Shown here piece after piece: positions 21,258 to 35,312 of a stretch of DNA of 64,000 nucleotides (its first letter is position 1; each line of letters opens with the position of its first letter). Source of the DNA: Sorghum bicolor (Eukaryota > Streptophyta > Magnoliopsida > Poales > Poaceae); assembly GCF_000003195.3 (NCBI RefSeq), contig NC_012870.2:33500706-33564705 (forward strand). The letters run 5' to 3'. Under the pieces are notes generated by a model. That model made no database searches. It worked only from the letters and a program-made list of their open reading frames with translations, and was not told the DNA's origin. The translations under genes were made by a program, and so were the position numbers.

Positions 21258-24200
21258 TAAATCTAGCGACATATGTGGCTAATACACATATGAAGGCTAC
21301 CTCTACCATTAGACCACAGGGTAGCATAGTGCGGTCATCACACGTCCATACCTGAGTACTGCCGGAGATGCATAATTAAAAACCCCCTAAGTCAGTACTT
21401 AAATAGCCACCTATAGTCCTTATATGGGCATGGAGGATTCGACCACTGGCATAATTAAGTGTTGATTTTCACAATTTTATTTAAAAACTCTTTTGTTTTT
21501 AAATACACAAACGCTGCACTTATAATGCTGAACTTGCTCCGATGACAGCTGTCACAAAACCGACCAAATTATAAGAGTTCAATTGTAGAAACGATCGACT
21601 AGCAATCAAGTTTCCAAACTTGAGCCCATATAATCCCGGTAGTCAACTGAAATCACGAAGGACTTCAAACCAACTTGCAACAAACCAACATCGTAATAGT
21701 TCAACATAACACAGCGAATGTTACATAGACATTCATTGCCGTCGAAGCGGCACCACATCGGAGTTACTTAGTTATTACAACACAAGTTTATAGTAGCGGA
21801 AGCAAAATAGTTTACAACACATGTTCCAAGTTCAGTTCACAAGTTCTGGTTCTGCCAGAGTCTTATACCATCCATCAAAAGCAACAGGTATGAAGTAGTT
21901 AGAGAACCGTGCCCAACGGTTTAGTCCTCATCCCCAGCGGGATGAAGACAGGTCTTGCAGAAGCCATCATAAAAGATATCATCTGCAATAGGTAGGAATA
22001 AACCCTGAGTACGAGAATGTACTCAGCTAGACTTACCTGTCTAGTAAAACAGAAAAGACACCAAGGATCATGCAAGTCTGAGTATAAAGTGTAGCTGGCT
22101 TGACTCAACATTTGCCAAAAGCTTAAGTAGAGACTACACCATTTGTAAAGGCATCATTTCAAATATCATTAGCTTACCACTAGATTAGCACCTGTACTAA
22201 AGCACTTCACTTTGATTAATACAAACAATAATAACCATATCAAGTTCATCATATGCTCTTCCTTGCTATCATCATTATCACGAACCAATGTTCTTTAGTG
22301 AATGCTACGTTTACCGCTGCTCTGTCAAGTTCTCACTATCCGGGAGAGACGGCGATTCGAATCGATTCCTATCCACCTGGAGGGTTATTCCTAGCACTCA
22401 CCCAAGCATCCCCCGTCGGAGAGCCAGCGGGTCACCTTTGGTACGACTCAGGAATCGCGGCTCCGATCAGCGCCGCACTCCCAGGGCTACCACTCTGCCA
22501 GGGAGGTCAGGACTTTTAACTCACCTGCCTTTGGTCTTATGCTAATGGTCCCCTGCACACCGCACTTCCTCCGGTAGTGCGCACTTTATACTTGCCGGTC
22601 TTCCGGCCTGAGTCATACTACTAGGCTTCGCGGTCGGAACGAGTTATCCGGACAACTAAGTGTCAGGCATGCGTTCAACATGACAAGAGGACGTAAAACG
22701 ATCGGTCCTTAGCTGCCACAGACGAAGTTACTACACCCTTGCAAAACTCCGCCCGGCTTAAGTCATTTTAATCAGGTTCCTTCCACGATAGCACATATAG
22801 TCAATCGTGATCTGACACAACCCTATCTCGCGCAGGTGACAGGATATCACCCGACTTCTACCGATTAAAGCATGACTAAGCTGCTACTCGATCCTAACTC
22901 TAAAACCAGGTAGAGGTAAGATATCTGGACAAGGAATTAGTATAATGCAGCAAGGGTTTCAACACAACTCCTATACGTAATGCATCAATAGATATAACAT
23001 AATCAAGTAAGCTTTTGAAATTAAAATGGGAGACTTAAGATGCTCCAGGGCTTGCCTTTCACGAACGATGCAGGCTCATGATTCGGGCACTCAATCTCCT
23101 CTTCGGGCTCCTCGTGTCTGTCTTGCTGGACCTCCACCTCCGGGTTGATCTCCTGGCCCTCGGGGTTCACTTGGAGCTCGAACGCGGCGGTCCTTTCCAG
23201 TGCACCTATTGCATGCATGATGAATAAGAATATGTGCATACTGAAAGGATGAATGCTTGATAACATAATTAGACTCACTGGACACTCATTTACGGAGTAA
23301 CTGACATAACAAGTTCATTCAAGCTGATTAACTACTTAACAAGATTACCAAGTTACTACAAACAGCAATGACCAACAAAGCAGTGCAGCTCAAAGAATAA
23401 CTCATAACTGGAGCTATACAGATGCAACAATCATGAATGAGGACATTCTGGAAAGCTTATGAAATTTTCTACATTTCATCTTTAAACCTCACAGCAAGAT
23501 TCATAAGTTAAATAAGTCAATTAAACAAAGTTCCAGGTTCTGTCCCAGAAAAACAGAGAACACCTATTTCTGGAACCCAACTTGGAAAGGCCATAACTTC
23601 CAAACTACTAGACCAAAAGATCCCAAAATTAGACCACAGCTAGTTCATAAAGTTTACAACAACTTTGATTTAGACAAGTCTTCCAGAAAACCAAGTTATC
23701 ATCTGGCAAAGGTTAGATTACTCCCTTGCTGTCCAGAACAGCTTTTAAGCCTTTAATTAATTATTTGATGACATAACCAAAACATATTTAGTGGCAACCA
23801 AATGGCTTATAAACACTAGCATACCATAAAATTACCAGAACAACACATGTTAACCCCAATTCATTTAATAACAAGGCATTTATTAATTTAATTCTATAAA
23901 GGGACATAATTACAAGATACTAGCAAAATTGCTCAGAAAAATCTACAAAATTTATACCAGCACAAGCATAGCATCTTGACATCACAATAAAATTTTCAGA
24001 GCAATTGCACATGCCAAATTTAAGATAAGCATTTAACCATGTGACAAGGTGCTTATTTCATAAATTAAGAAACATAGCTTAAATAGTGTCAAACAACAGA
24101 TTTCAGATTATTCACATGTGACTATTACCATAAACAAGTTTGACACCAGAGTAGAGCACCAGCATAAGCACCAAACATTTCTTATGATTTAGATATGAAA

Positions 24201-25939
24201 ACAAGCCATATCTCAAACATAAATTACACATCACAGATATAGTACTCCAAAAATCATGAAATATTTATCATAGCATTCTCATATCACTCAGATCCTAGCA
24301 TAAACTTTTCATAACAAAAGGAGCAGTATATCAAAAGTTATGAATTTACACATGAATAACAAGATTAAATCCTAATAATTATTTATCCCAGACAACAAGG
24401 TACATTTTATATTTTTATTAAAAACTAGCCATCTCAAGGAACATCACAAAATTTATTTCACAATTTTTGGATCACTGGAACAAGAGATATCATTTTTGCA
24501 AAAACAGCACAAACCCTAAATCAAACAAAGGAGAAAGAGAGACTGACACGGGGACCCCGCAAGTCAACGGACCCCACACGTCAGTGACCCGAGAGCAGAG
24601 GCGCGACTTGACCGCCGGAGATCTCGTCGACGGCGAGGTCTCGGCGATGGCCAAGAGCACCATCATGCTCCTCCATTCCGCACCGATTGGTACCAGAAAC
24701 CCTAACTCTACCGAACCCTAGGTACCTCGCCCTCGCGAATGGCGGCACGGCGGTGGTGTGCGGCCGACCGCCGGCGTCTCTGGTCGGAGACTGGATGAAA
24801 GAGGACTCGGACGAGCATCAGCACGACTTAGCGGAGCTTTTGGGACAAGAACGAAGAGAAATGGTGGACTACAGAGCTCTGGCCATGACGCTGGTGACCA
24901 TGGCGGAGCTCCGGCGAGGTAAGCTCGCGACGGAGAAGACAATGCGGGCTTATCGAGGCTCGGCAGCCGCAGCCAACTTGACGATGGTGTTGCGGGGAAG
25001 CTAGCGGAGCGTTGGACGTAGTCACTTGGCCGGAGATGCTGAGACGCAAGCGCGCGAGCTCGCCGAAGCAGCGGCGGCAACGCGGAGAAGACGACGGGCG
25101 CGAGAGAGGGCAAACCAGAGTGGAAATGGCGCTGTCCATGCGACCGGGGGTGCCGTGGCGAGTTGTAGGACACGCTGAGGACTGACGAGCGGGGCCAACG
25201 GCGATGTACGGACGCCACGAGTCCAGACACGCGGCTTCACCGGTGAGCTCCCCTCTGCTGACGGCGACTCCATTCAGTCTCTGATCCCGACTGAAACCCG
25301 ATTTTACACTGCGATTATCTCCTAACCCACTCGATGATTTTTCTGGCTAATTGCTCTATGCTGGAGAGCTACATGAGGACTCCAACATTGCTTACAAGAT
25401 CAAGGTTTGATTCGACCTACAATTCAAACTGGAAGCTAAACAACATACCCTCGAGCAAACTGCTGCAATCCCAGACTTAGAAAATTTTCTAAGTGTTGGA
25501 AACTGCCCCAAATCTGCCTTGTGGGTCACTTTTGAGCTAGATGTGATCATTTTCATGAGATGGCCATAAAACAAGTTTTGTAGAAAGGTTTGACATGCAA
25601 ACATTTTATGAAACACTTTTTAAAAGCCTAAGCAAAAGAGGTTTCTAGGGCCTATACATGGAAGTATGACTTAAGTGCTAAATTTGGAGAAATGATCAAC
25701 ATGAACATTGTTCCTAAAGTTGAGTTAAGCATAAATAAACTAATTACCAAGACATAGCACACAAACATAAGCATGGCACACACCAACACAAGCATAGGAA
25801 GCCTATTTAAGCAAGTTAAATCACATTTTTGCATAAAATGACATGGCTCAAGGTAGATGATGATCATGATATGCTTAAGTGGATGATAATGCTCATGTTA
25901 TGCATGTGATTGATGCTACCATAACACTGGGGTGCTACA
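21258..25939 (+). repeat. Del/Tekay-like long LTR sequence (block L)
   Basis: About 4.7 kb without a supported gene. The part at 21560-22692 is the inverted counterpart of 1215-2347. The right end, CTGGGGTGCTACA, looks like a Del/Tekay LTR end; the left limit is unclear, with TGTTGATTTTCAC at 21468 one candidate. From 22690 to 24520 it is AT-rich. A GC-rich island at about 24530-25290 gives several overlapping ORFs in different frames but no convincing protein. 25300-25939 is AT-rich again. Confidence 0.5.
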
Positions 25940-28300
25940 TGTTGAACGCGTGCGACCCCCTTTTCCTCCTGTTTCACGCCAAGGAGCCGTCTAGTCCTGC
26001 TTCGGCCTCTCGTTGGATCTCGCTGAGCCCGAGGTTGAACCGCCGCCGAGAACACCGTGGTTTGCTGTTTCTTCGCCTCAGTGAGTTTGATGCCGAGGTT
26101 TGAGATGTCCTTGCGGAGCCGCAAGACCGTTCCTTACTTTTTCTTGTGCTTCCAGTGATTCGTTACACGACGCCGAAGTCCCGCTGAACTCCGATCCGCC
26201 ATCCCGAGCCGCAGGTTACCTTCAAGCTTTTCCCGAGACTTGATCTTGCCCTAGGTGAGCTCGTGGTAACCTCCTCTACCTTCTCGTGCCCTTGGTTTCG
26301 GTTTTAGAGCATTGCAGCGCTAGTTCGATAAGCTCCGATGAGCTCTGAGCTCTCGGTCATGGCGCGCCACCACGGGAGGCACTGCTCCGGCCGGTGGTCT
26401 CCCCAGATGAATCGTGAGGCGTCAGATCAGAGATCGATGGCCCAGAACAGAAGATACCCTTTCGGGGGGTATTTTGTTAAAGAGTCCCTCGGTTTTCTGG
26501 GATTTAAACTCACGGTCCAAAGCGCATAGCAGGAATACGCCTTTCATTTTTGAAAACGCAAAAGCTCTCGGGTTGGTTCAAAATACGTTTTCCAGTTATT
26601 ACAAGTTTGCCACTGAGTTTCTTTTGGCCATAAAATATTTATTTTAACTCCGATTTGACCCATTCAAATTGCATTGGATTCATCTTTGAAAGATCTACAT
26701 ATTAGTAAAATTGTTTACTCAGTTTGAAACTTTTTAATTTTGTGACCCTATTTAATTAATTATTATTCTATAGGAAATCTTAGAAAATTCATATCTTCTC
26801 CGTTTTAACTCCGATTTTCGTGAACTTTACGTTTGTGTGATAGTAGTGCTGCGTAGAATATTTTCATAAACTTTTATCTTTGATTTCTCACTGTTTGGTG
26901 TATTGTTCTAATTATAGCTTGTTTGCTTCGTGTATGATTGTCTATATTGGATTGTGTGTTGTTCATTGATGATCGGGTATAGACGGTGAGCGATACGTTG
27001 GTGATCAAGGTAAATCTTTTGAAGACCAGCAGCAGGCTTAGGAGAGCTTTGATCAAGGTAAGTATAACTTGGGATCATCCTTGTTACCTATACACAATTA
27101 ATACAATATATCATATGCATGTGTCCACCTTGATGACCTTAGCAAAATCATAGATGATTGTTATCCTGAATTCCTTGTTAACTATTTTGGATATGCATTT
27201 GGGTAGTTCTTGCTAGTGCTTGATTATAATCCATGATCTTGTAACATGAATGTTTGGATATACAATAAATAATAAAATAGGCTTTCTAGCAACTTAAATA
27301 TAAAGGGTGGAAAGAACTCTGGCTTTTGCTAGATTGATCTTGACCCTCCATAAGGACTTATCCCTTGGCAAAAGCTGGGACAACTCGTACAACCATGAGA
27401 GCTACATGGCTCTGGTTTTAGCTCAGTATGAGGATCTTTTTCTAGATTGTTAGCAGTTACCTTAAATGGCGTAAGAATGGCTAGACATGTCGGGTATAGT
27501 GCGGCCTCTGTCCGTGTGTATAGGCTGCGAGTTATGTGCCATGGAAGAGGGGCTCTACATCTGCCTGCTGAGTGAATCTAATGGCCCTAACTTGTTAGAC
27601 GAGACCTTTGAAAGGCTTCATAGTGAACCCTACCGACTTTCCTTCGAAGTGAGCTAAGAGTCGACGGGCCTCGGGCGAAAGGGTAAATCACGACTCATGG
27701 GTAAAGATGTACAACCTCTGTAGAGTGTTAAATCTGGTATACTAGCCGTGCCCACGGATACGGGCGGCCCGGAAAACTGACGGAATAGATGGACACTGAT
27801 GAACATGATTAATGATGATAAATGATGGTTTATTATGTTGTTTATATGTGTTATTCTTAATTCTTGTATACATCGATCATGTGGTTATGGGATTCAATTA
27901 TACTACCTTGACATTTGTTTTCTAAATATGAACCTGTTATCTACATATAAAAGCTAAATGCAGTCAAACCAGTGTCAGCTATTTGAGCCTCATGAACCCC
28001 TGGCTATACTTGTTGAGTACGATATGTGCTCACTCTTGCAATTACACCCACATCCTTCAGGAAAAGTTTTGGGCTTGTGATCAACCAGTCAGTGGGATCC
28101 TGTAGAGTGAAGTTAATACCCAAAGTTGGAGTTATCTTCCGTTGTTTGCTGCTTAAGGTTATCTCTTTTATACTAAGTATGTTATATATTTATGCATTGT
28201 CTTTTGATATTACCCCTCATTTGTAGCTATATGTGAGACTTGGCTTCTAAAACTCACATATGGTGCATATCTGGTTTTGTCCTTAAAATCGGGTATTACA
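25940..28300 (-). repeat. Del/Tekay-like LTR (block K), probably solo
   Basis: Read on the minus strand it starts TGTAATACCCGATTTTAAGG and ends CGCGTTCAACA, 2361 bp. The start resembles the TGTAACACCC ends of Del/Tekay LTRs. The five bases outside each end (CTACA on the left, ATACA on the right) differ by one, so a target duplication is possible but not proven. No PBS or coding sequence adjoins it. Confidence 0.6.
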
Positions 28301-29206
28301 ATACACCTCTGCCACCTGCTAGCTGCATCAAAAGAAATTACGTCAAAATCCAGCTTGGGGGAGAGCACCCCCATTTATCCAGCTAAGTGTTTCTATCTAA
28401 TTTTATACTTATACTTTGTTAAAATAATATAAAGATGTATAATCATAAAAACCCAAATAAATATTGTGTGCTTATATCTTTGCTTAGTTTGCTAAATAAA
28501 TAAATAAAGTGTTTATGCCAAATTGAACTCCAATGATAAACTCTTACATGGATATGATGAATAGGTGCTCTGCCAAGTACCTAGTTTTCAAATTTGAGCT
28601 CTCTCTCTCAAGTTTAGACAAAACTGTTATAATTTAAAGATTGCTCTAAACCTGAACTTGTGGAAGAGAACTTGATCTAAAGTCTAAGTCGTTAATGGAT
28701 ATGATATGGAAAGGTTGAGCTGCTGTTTATCTGTTCCTAGAGATGCTAGAATTCTGGAGAATTTTATCTTTGAAAATCTTTAAAATATTGCATGATAAGT
28801 TCCTGTATGATGAGAGTTTAAATTCCTACCATGGCCATTCATACATACTTGCTAGACTATGAACTATACATTTACTTCTTTTTACTACTTATGAGCATTG
28901 AGTGTGGTCAAGCTGTGTAGACCCTTAGGAGCTTGTCATGCGGTTAAAATCAAGATTCACTTGCACGTTCACTCATACAAGCTACTTCTACTCCGGAAGT
29001 ACGGATCCACATACATCCACTCAATTCCATCTCTAGGTTCACCTAAAATAATTCTACTCCTATCCGGGAGAGAATAGCCAAAAGCATTATCCCATTCCTA
29101 TTTTTCCCTATGAAATAAATGCTCGAGATATTTTGGTTACTACCACTTGCTACATTATTCTAGGATGGTGAGTGCTCTAAAAAAAGAGAAGAAAAAGGAA
29201 AAAATA

Positions 29207-29316
29207 CGAGGAAATAAAAAGGGGCAAGTGCCCGGAACCTCGAAGAAAAGGAAAAGTGAGACGAGAGGTAAAAATGGACAAGTGTCCGATAGTAGAATTA
29301 GGGGTACCAGATACCC
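29207..29316 (+). other. Conserved hairpin cluster in M noncoding region
   Basis: Three short inverted repeats lie in a purine-rich stretch: GGGC-AAGT-GCCC (29222-29233) inside an outer CGAGG/CCTCG stem (29207-29211, 29238-29242), GGAC-AAGT-GTCC (29276-29287), and GGGTA/TACCC (29302-29316). All three recur in N and E. An RNA role is inferred. Confidence 0.55.
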
Positions 29317-30012
29317 ACCTGAGAGAAAAGAAAAAGAAAATATAGAGCATCTCATCCACCTCAAAAAGCTTCAAAGTGCAAGAAAGGTATGTATCCCCTC
29401 AAAAGAGCAAAAGTAGAATTAGACTTTCACCATTGTTTTCACCATTATCACCATCATTACCATACACAATTCATTCGCCACACATGCACATCTTGATATT
29501 GACTTGTTTCTCTGAATCCATGGTTTGACTATGCAACAAATGTCTTGTAAGTATGTATACTTTATCTCTCACCTATGAGCTCCAGATATCAAAGCCTTAT
29601 TAGAGTAGGGTGAGAGAGAAGGCAATGTCACTATGCCTTATACCACAAATACTACATACTGCCTTGGTAAGGATCCAAAAATACCACAAAAGAGAGATCT
29701 GAGAGAGTCATACAAAGGAATCTCTGAGTTTTATTTGAAAATTTGCAAAAACTCCAGAGCTATAGCTAATCAAAGAACAAGAGACATGGCGCTTGACTGG
29801 ACCATTCTATCTTTTAACTGCTCAGGACACAAGTAATGGTTGCAAGCCCCATGGTGAAAGGTAAAATGACTAAGTTTAAGTCTTAATAGTTACTCTAACT
29901 CAGAGATAAGACCTTGTTTGAAAGCATGTGTACCGTCAACTTTCTAAGGCATTGCAGCAACTTCTGATCCATAACTAAGTCTATCCTTGCTTAGGGATGA
30001 GCAAGAGGTAAG

Positions 30013-30024
30013 CATGGGGGAGTT
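30013..30024 (+). promoter_or_regulatory. Polypurine tract of element M
   Basis: CATGGGGGAGTT lies directly before the TGTTGACGGT start of the M 3' LTR. Confidence 0.75.
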
Positions 30025-30301
30025 TGTTGACGGTTGTGGGGGTATAAACCCCTATACCATTACGGCTAGACTTGGGCCAGGAGGCTTGGTCCATCACGAG
30101 GACAGTTCGAGGCTTAATCCAACTGCTCGGAGTTTTGCGCAAGGAAACAGGACGTAGAGATTAAGCCGGATTCTAGTCGGTTAGAATAGGAATTGATATC
30201 ATGCTATCTATGGCAATTGTAACCGACTAGGATTAGTTTCCAGATTTGTAACCTTGCCCTCCGGACTATATAAGGAGAGGCAAGGGACCCCCCTAGGACA
30301 C

Positions 30302-31641
30302 TGTTGACACTTGCTAACACCTCTTGAATACTAGGTTGTCATCCCCAGCATGGCACTAGAGTGTACTATGGTATTTATACGCACACAGATAATACGCAAG
30401 CGCACGGATACCGTTGAAGCTTTTACTCGATTAAAGGTTTTATCGTATCCACAGGGAAACAGGAGAACCAACTACGCTCTAACTTAACCAAGATAGATAG
30501 ATAGGTGTAAATAGGAAAGATGATAGAATCGAATAAGAACAATATTAAAGGTAAGATAACAGTGAGTGATAATATGGGAATAGAGAATAGAGCAATTCTA
30601 GTATATGGGAGATGGTAGCAGAATAGAGAGGATAACTATGGTTTCTCTACTTCAAAGGGGTATGTCTATGTCTGGGACGAACCACGTGATAAGAGTACAC
30701 CACAAAGGATGCTTATCCATAGGCCGATAAACCCTAACCGTCCTGCTAACGAGAGGTGGACTACAGGGGACCAACGTAACTGTCACCTACGCGGCCTACC
30801 ACACGATCCAGCTAGTCAGAGGATATCCACAAGTAATCTAGGTCTAAGCACCACGCTTACACCTATACTACAACTCTAACCTATAGGGTCCTATAGATTA
30901 GAAGTACTCAAAAGAGTTGTGAACCAGAACATACATGATTAGTAATTGCATAATGAATTAGAAGTAGATTACCAGAGTCATCCCATGAGCAAGCTTGATT
31001 AGAGCTTGATCATGGCGAAGTAGAACCGGAGGAAGAACCGACAGGCCGGCCTCTCCTCTAATCCTCCTTCGCTCTCCATCTCGCTACTATCTAGATCTAT
31101 TCTAGTTTAGAGAAGAGAGGAGAGCTCTCATCTCTAAACCCTAGCTTTTGCTCTGTCTATGAATAATGAATAATGATCAAGGGGTGCCTCCTCCAGGGGC
31201 CAGGGGGTCTGGTTATATAGTCCCCTCAAGTGAACCTGGGCCGTCGGATCAAACCGACATTGATTGAACGGTTATTCTTGATCCTTTAGGTTGGTGGAGC
31301 ATAATCCGCGAGGTTGAACGTGATTGGCCACTGTAGCAGGGCGGGCGCCCTAAGGACTTGGGCGGGCGCCCAGGTCCTGGCTCCGTTCGGTCTCCGCTTC
31401 CTTCCCGTGGCTTCTGGAGTCTTCTAGATGTAAGATAATTGCGCGGCACGTTGATATCTCTATGTAATCCCGACGTGTGGGCCTTTCTTCCTTATTTCCT
31501 GATAACCCCCTGCAGAAATAGACAAACACCAAAACTCGTGGAATTCTGTCAGATAAAACCCTAAGTCTCGATGTTGATTTCATTTGGATCCTTTTCTTTG
31601 TTTATTTGATAGTTAAATTTGATACTTAAGGACCGTCAACA
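30302..31641 (-). repeat. 3' LTR of element N
   Basis: 1340 bp, TGTTGACACTTGC to GACCGTCAACA as read on the plus strand. It holds paired GC boxes (31339-31350 and 31360-31371) and a minus-strand TATATAA at 31213-31219, 119 bases apart. Confidence 0.95.
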
Positions 31642-31656
31642 AACTCCCCCAAGCTT
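31642..31656 (-). promoter_or_regulatory. Polypurine tract of element N
   Basis: On the minus strand AAGCTTGGGGGAGTT abuts the 3' LTR. Confidence 0.75.
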
Positions 31657-34600
31657 ACCTCTTGCTCGTCCCTGAGCAAGGATAGACTCAGCTATGGATC
31701 ATAAGTTGTTGCAATATCTTTAAAAATTGACGGTACACATGCTTTTAGATGAGGTCTCATCTCTGAGTTAGAGTAAACTGTCAAGAACTAAAACTTACTT
31801 ACTTTACCTTTCACCATGGGACTTGTAACCGTCACTTCTGTCTTTAGTAGTTAAAAGATAGAACAGTCCAGTCAAGTGCCATGTCGCTTATTCTTGATCA
31901 GCTATAGCTCTGGAGTTTTTGCAGATTTTCAAATAAAACTCAGAGATTACTTTGTATGACTCTCTCATATCTCTCTTTTGTGGTATTTCTGGATCCTTAC
32001 CAAGGCAGTGATGGTAAATGCCTTCTCTCAAAATATGTGGTATTTATGGTATAAGGGATAATGACATTGTCTTCTCTCTCACCCTACTCTAATAAGGCTT
32101 TAATATCTGGAGCTCATAGGTGGGAGATAAAATATACATACTTACAAGACATTTATTGTATAGTCAAACCATGGATCCAAAGAAACAAATCAATAAGCCA
32201 AATCAAGATGTGCATGTGTGGCGAATGAATAGTGTATGGTGATGATGGTGATAACAATGGTGAAAGTCTAATTCTACTTTTGCTCTTTTGAGGGGATACA
32301 TACCTTCCTTGCTTTTTGAAACTTTATGAGGAGAATGAGATGCTCTTCTTTTTGTTTTCTCTCAGATGGGTATTCTATACCCCTAATTCTACTGTCGGAC
32401 ACTTGTCCATTTTTACCTCTCGTCTCACTCTTTTTCTTTTCTTTCGAGGTTCCGGGCACTTGCCCCTTTTTTATTTCCTTGTTTATTTTTTTTCTTTTCT
32501 TCTTTTTTTTTCAGAGCACTCATCTCTTGAGATAATATAGCAAGTGGTAGTAGCAAGATAACTTGAGCATTTATTTCACAAGGTAAAAACACAAATGTTT
32601 TTGGCTATTCTCTCCCGAATTAGGAGTAGAATATTTTTAGGTGATTCTGGAGATGGAAATGGATGGATATATGTGGATGGTACTTCTGGAGTAGAAGTAG
32701 CATATATATGAGTGAACGTGCAAGTGAATCTTGATTTAACCACATGACAAGCTCCTAAGGGTCTACACAGCTTGACCACACTCAATGCTCATAAGCAGTA
32801 AATAATAAATGTGTGGCTCAAAGTCTAGCAAGCATGTATATATATGGTTGTGGTAGGAATTTAAACTCTCATCATACCGGAACTCATCATGCAATATTTT
32901 AAAGATTTTTCAAAGATAAAATTCTCCAGAATTCTAGCATCTCTAGGAACAGATAAACAGCAGCTCAACCTTCCCATATCATATCCGTTAACAACTTAGA
33001 TTTCAGATCAAGTTTTCATCCCACAAGTTTAGATCTAGAGCAAGCTTTAAATTATAACAGTTATGTCTAAACTTGAGAGAGAACTTCAAATTTGCAAATT
33101 AGGCAGAGCAACTATTCATCATATCCATGCTAGAGTTTTATTATTAAGATTCAGATTAGCATAGCCACTTTATTTATTTATTAAACACACTAAACAAAAG
33201 ATATATATATATATAAGCACAAAATCTTTATTTGGTTTTTCATAGTTTATGTATTTTAATATTCTAATATAATATAAGTATAAAGATAGGTAGAAATACT
33301 TAGCGAGATAAATGGGGGTGCTCTCCCCCAAGCTGAATTTTGACGTAATTTCTCTTGATGTAGCTAGCAGGTGGCAGAGGTGTATTTGAAAGTCAGCAGC
33401 ATTCTGACAGCGATTAGAATGTCCTCCGTCTGCTAGTCTTCTTGATTCTTAAATTCTGTGGAGCTCAAATAGACAACAAAGCTTGTGGAACTAATTAAGT
33501 GTTAGCATAAATATCTAGCCTTCATCACGTTGAGCTTCCTCAATAAATATTACTCCTTATTTTTATATTTTTATTTTATAAAGTAGAAAAGAAATATTTA
33601 TTTTATTTTTATGCCACCACAGTGAAGGTACTTATGGGTTTTATGCCACTCGTATACTCACATGGGGCTTAGTATTTTTTAACATTTTTATTTTCTTTTC
33701 AAGATAGCATGATTAACTAATAATCTATTTAAGGAAAGTAAATAATTAAATGAAAAAGGGAATGCAGAAAGGATAAATATGGATAACTACCAATCTTACC
33801 TTTCGGTGAGGGTTCAATGTTTTAAGTCTTCTTGTCAAGACTTCTCATCGTGTTCATTCTTCAGGTGCGTCATTTGATTCAGGTGCGGACCTTGACATCT
33901 GCACCTTTTAATACGGTGTCACCCATGTTCTTCGTTTGCCCAGCAGTTCGAAGTGAGGTGTTAGCAGTATCTTGCTCAGTGTGTTTGTGCTCGTAGTGTA
34001 GCTGCTCATAGAGACAAGGCAGAGATCAAGTGCATGGGCCCTGTTGGTGGAAAACACCAACAGAACCAAAAGTGTATTTGTTCTTCTCTAACCTTAAGCA
34101 TAGTGAGCAAGACAAAGTTGATGGATGATAAGTTTATGAGTGTAGCACTTATAACATTTGTCAGATCAGATCGCTCAACCTTATGGAAAGATAATCTATC
34201 TGTGTATATGTCTTTTTTCTTTATATCTCTCAATGATTGAATGTGTAACATTTTAGCTCATATGATTAGGAGTGTGGGATCATGGAGGTAGTACTAAGAA
34301 CAAGGATTAAAGTACTAAACATGTTGAATCAGTTGGGTTGGTTAATCTAGAGTTGTAAATCATACACGTTTGTCTCTTTTATTTATATGAACGCCAGAAC
34401 CAAGGAGAAGCTTATAAAAGTGATAGTCAAGTACCTTAAGATGTTACCTTGCTCGAAGAGTGATGGTACAGTATCATCTTGTGGAAGCATTCCTTTCTTA
34501 GCGGTTGTGCATCGTGTTTGTGGCACCCTCCATGGATCATGTCTCTATGATGAATGAGCTATGTCCTTCTTGTACAAATTGTTAAACTTCATGTGTCACT

Positions 34601-35312
34601 CTCTTCGTCTCTGATGTGAGTTTATCTCAAGACTTCCCAAATCGATATTGAAAGTTTTTCTGCAGGGGTTAGTCCGACAAAAATATACCAATGTCTACAC
34701 AAGCAGTTTTTAGTTCAATAACCGAACTAGACTCCATGTCTAATCAGATTAAGGAAGGCTGCTTAACCTAAGCACCATGCTTAATTTAAAAGCCAATGGA
34801 AGTATGGCGAGTACTTCCAAACCAATACTTGCTAGTAAATAGACAAAGGTAGCATGACAGCATTTATAGAGATCTACTCAAGTGGAGATGAAGTAGTGTG
34901 ATTAGTATTTAACAAATTGAGCATGTCTCAAAGGTAGGGACAACCAACATAGCAACATGGCAAAGGATGTTTTTATGTAAAGTACTCCCCCAAGCTTGAA
35001 TTTTGCAGAATTCAAGTTTGGATGAATTTAATTCAGTGTTGCATGATGATTGGTTGGACATACCTTGTGCTTGTCATTCATCCGATCTTCTTGCTCCAAT
35101 CCTAGAAAGGTTAGTGACAAGAATACCTGAAGGAATATTTTTACAATTATCCTTATATGCTCAATACACAAGGTAATGTTGCAAATAATTAAAAACTCAT
35201 GTTACGATCTGATCAGCGCTTATTTTAGGACACCAAGCTTGTCCTTGGGAAACCATCAATTTATGTCGGCGAAGTGGTTTCCCTTCCAACGCTGACCTAA
35301 ATCAAGATCAAC
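31657..35312 (-). other. Noncoding internal region of element N
   Basis: About 3.6 kb downstream of gag with no credible ORF. It contains the three-hairpin cluster (about 32368-32482), an (AT)n run at about 33200-33217 and T-rich tracts near 32490-32520. It is collinear with element E except that E has an extra protease-like cassette at 55413-56600. Confidence 0.75.

Larger units (their letters stand above)
28301..30024 (+). mobile_element. Internal 3' noncoding part of gag-only element M
   Basis: This stretch is the inverted equivalent of the noncoding internal region of elements N (31642-33400) and E (53221-54960). It has no coding ORF. It begins abruptly after block K and ends in a polypurine tract followed by LTR sequence, so M is in plus orientation with its 5' part lost. 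It contains the conserved hairpin cluster at 29207-29316. Confidence 0.8.

Noticed and set aside
23021..23285. Short overlapping minus-strand ORFs in block L
   Set aside because: Short, no homology recognised, within LTR-like repeat sequence.
24467..25273. Overlapping ORFs of 80-170 residues in the GC-rich part of block L
   Set aside because: ORFs lie in several frames on both strands with no recognisable motif; GC-rich DNA has few stops by chance.
25940..28300. Confident solo LTR with target duplication for block K
   Set aside because: Flanking pentamers CTACA and ATACA differ at one base and coincide with LTR-end-like sequence, so the duplication is unproven.
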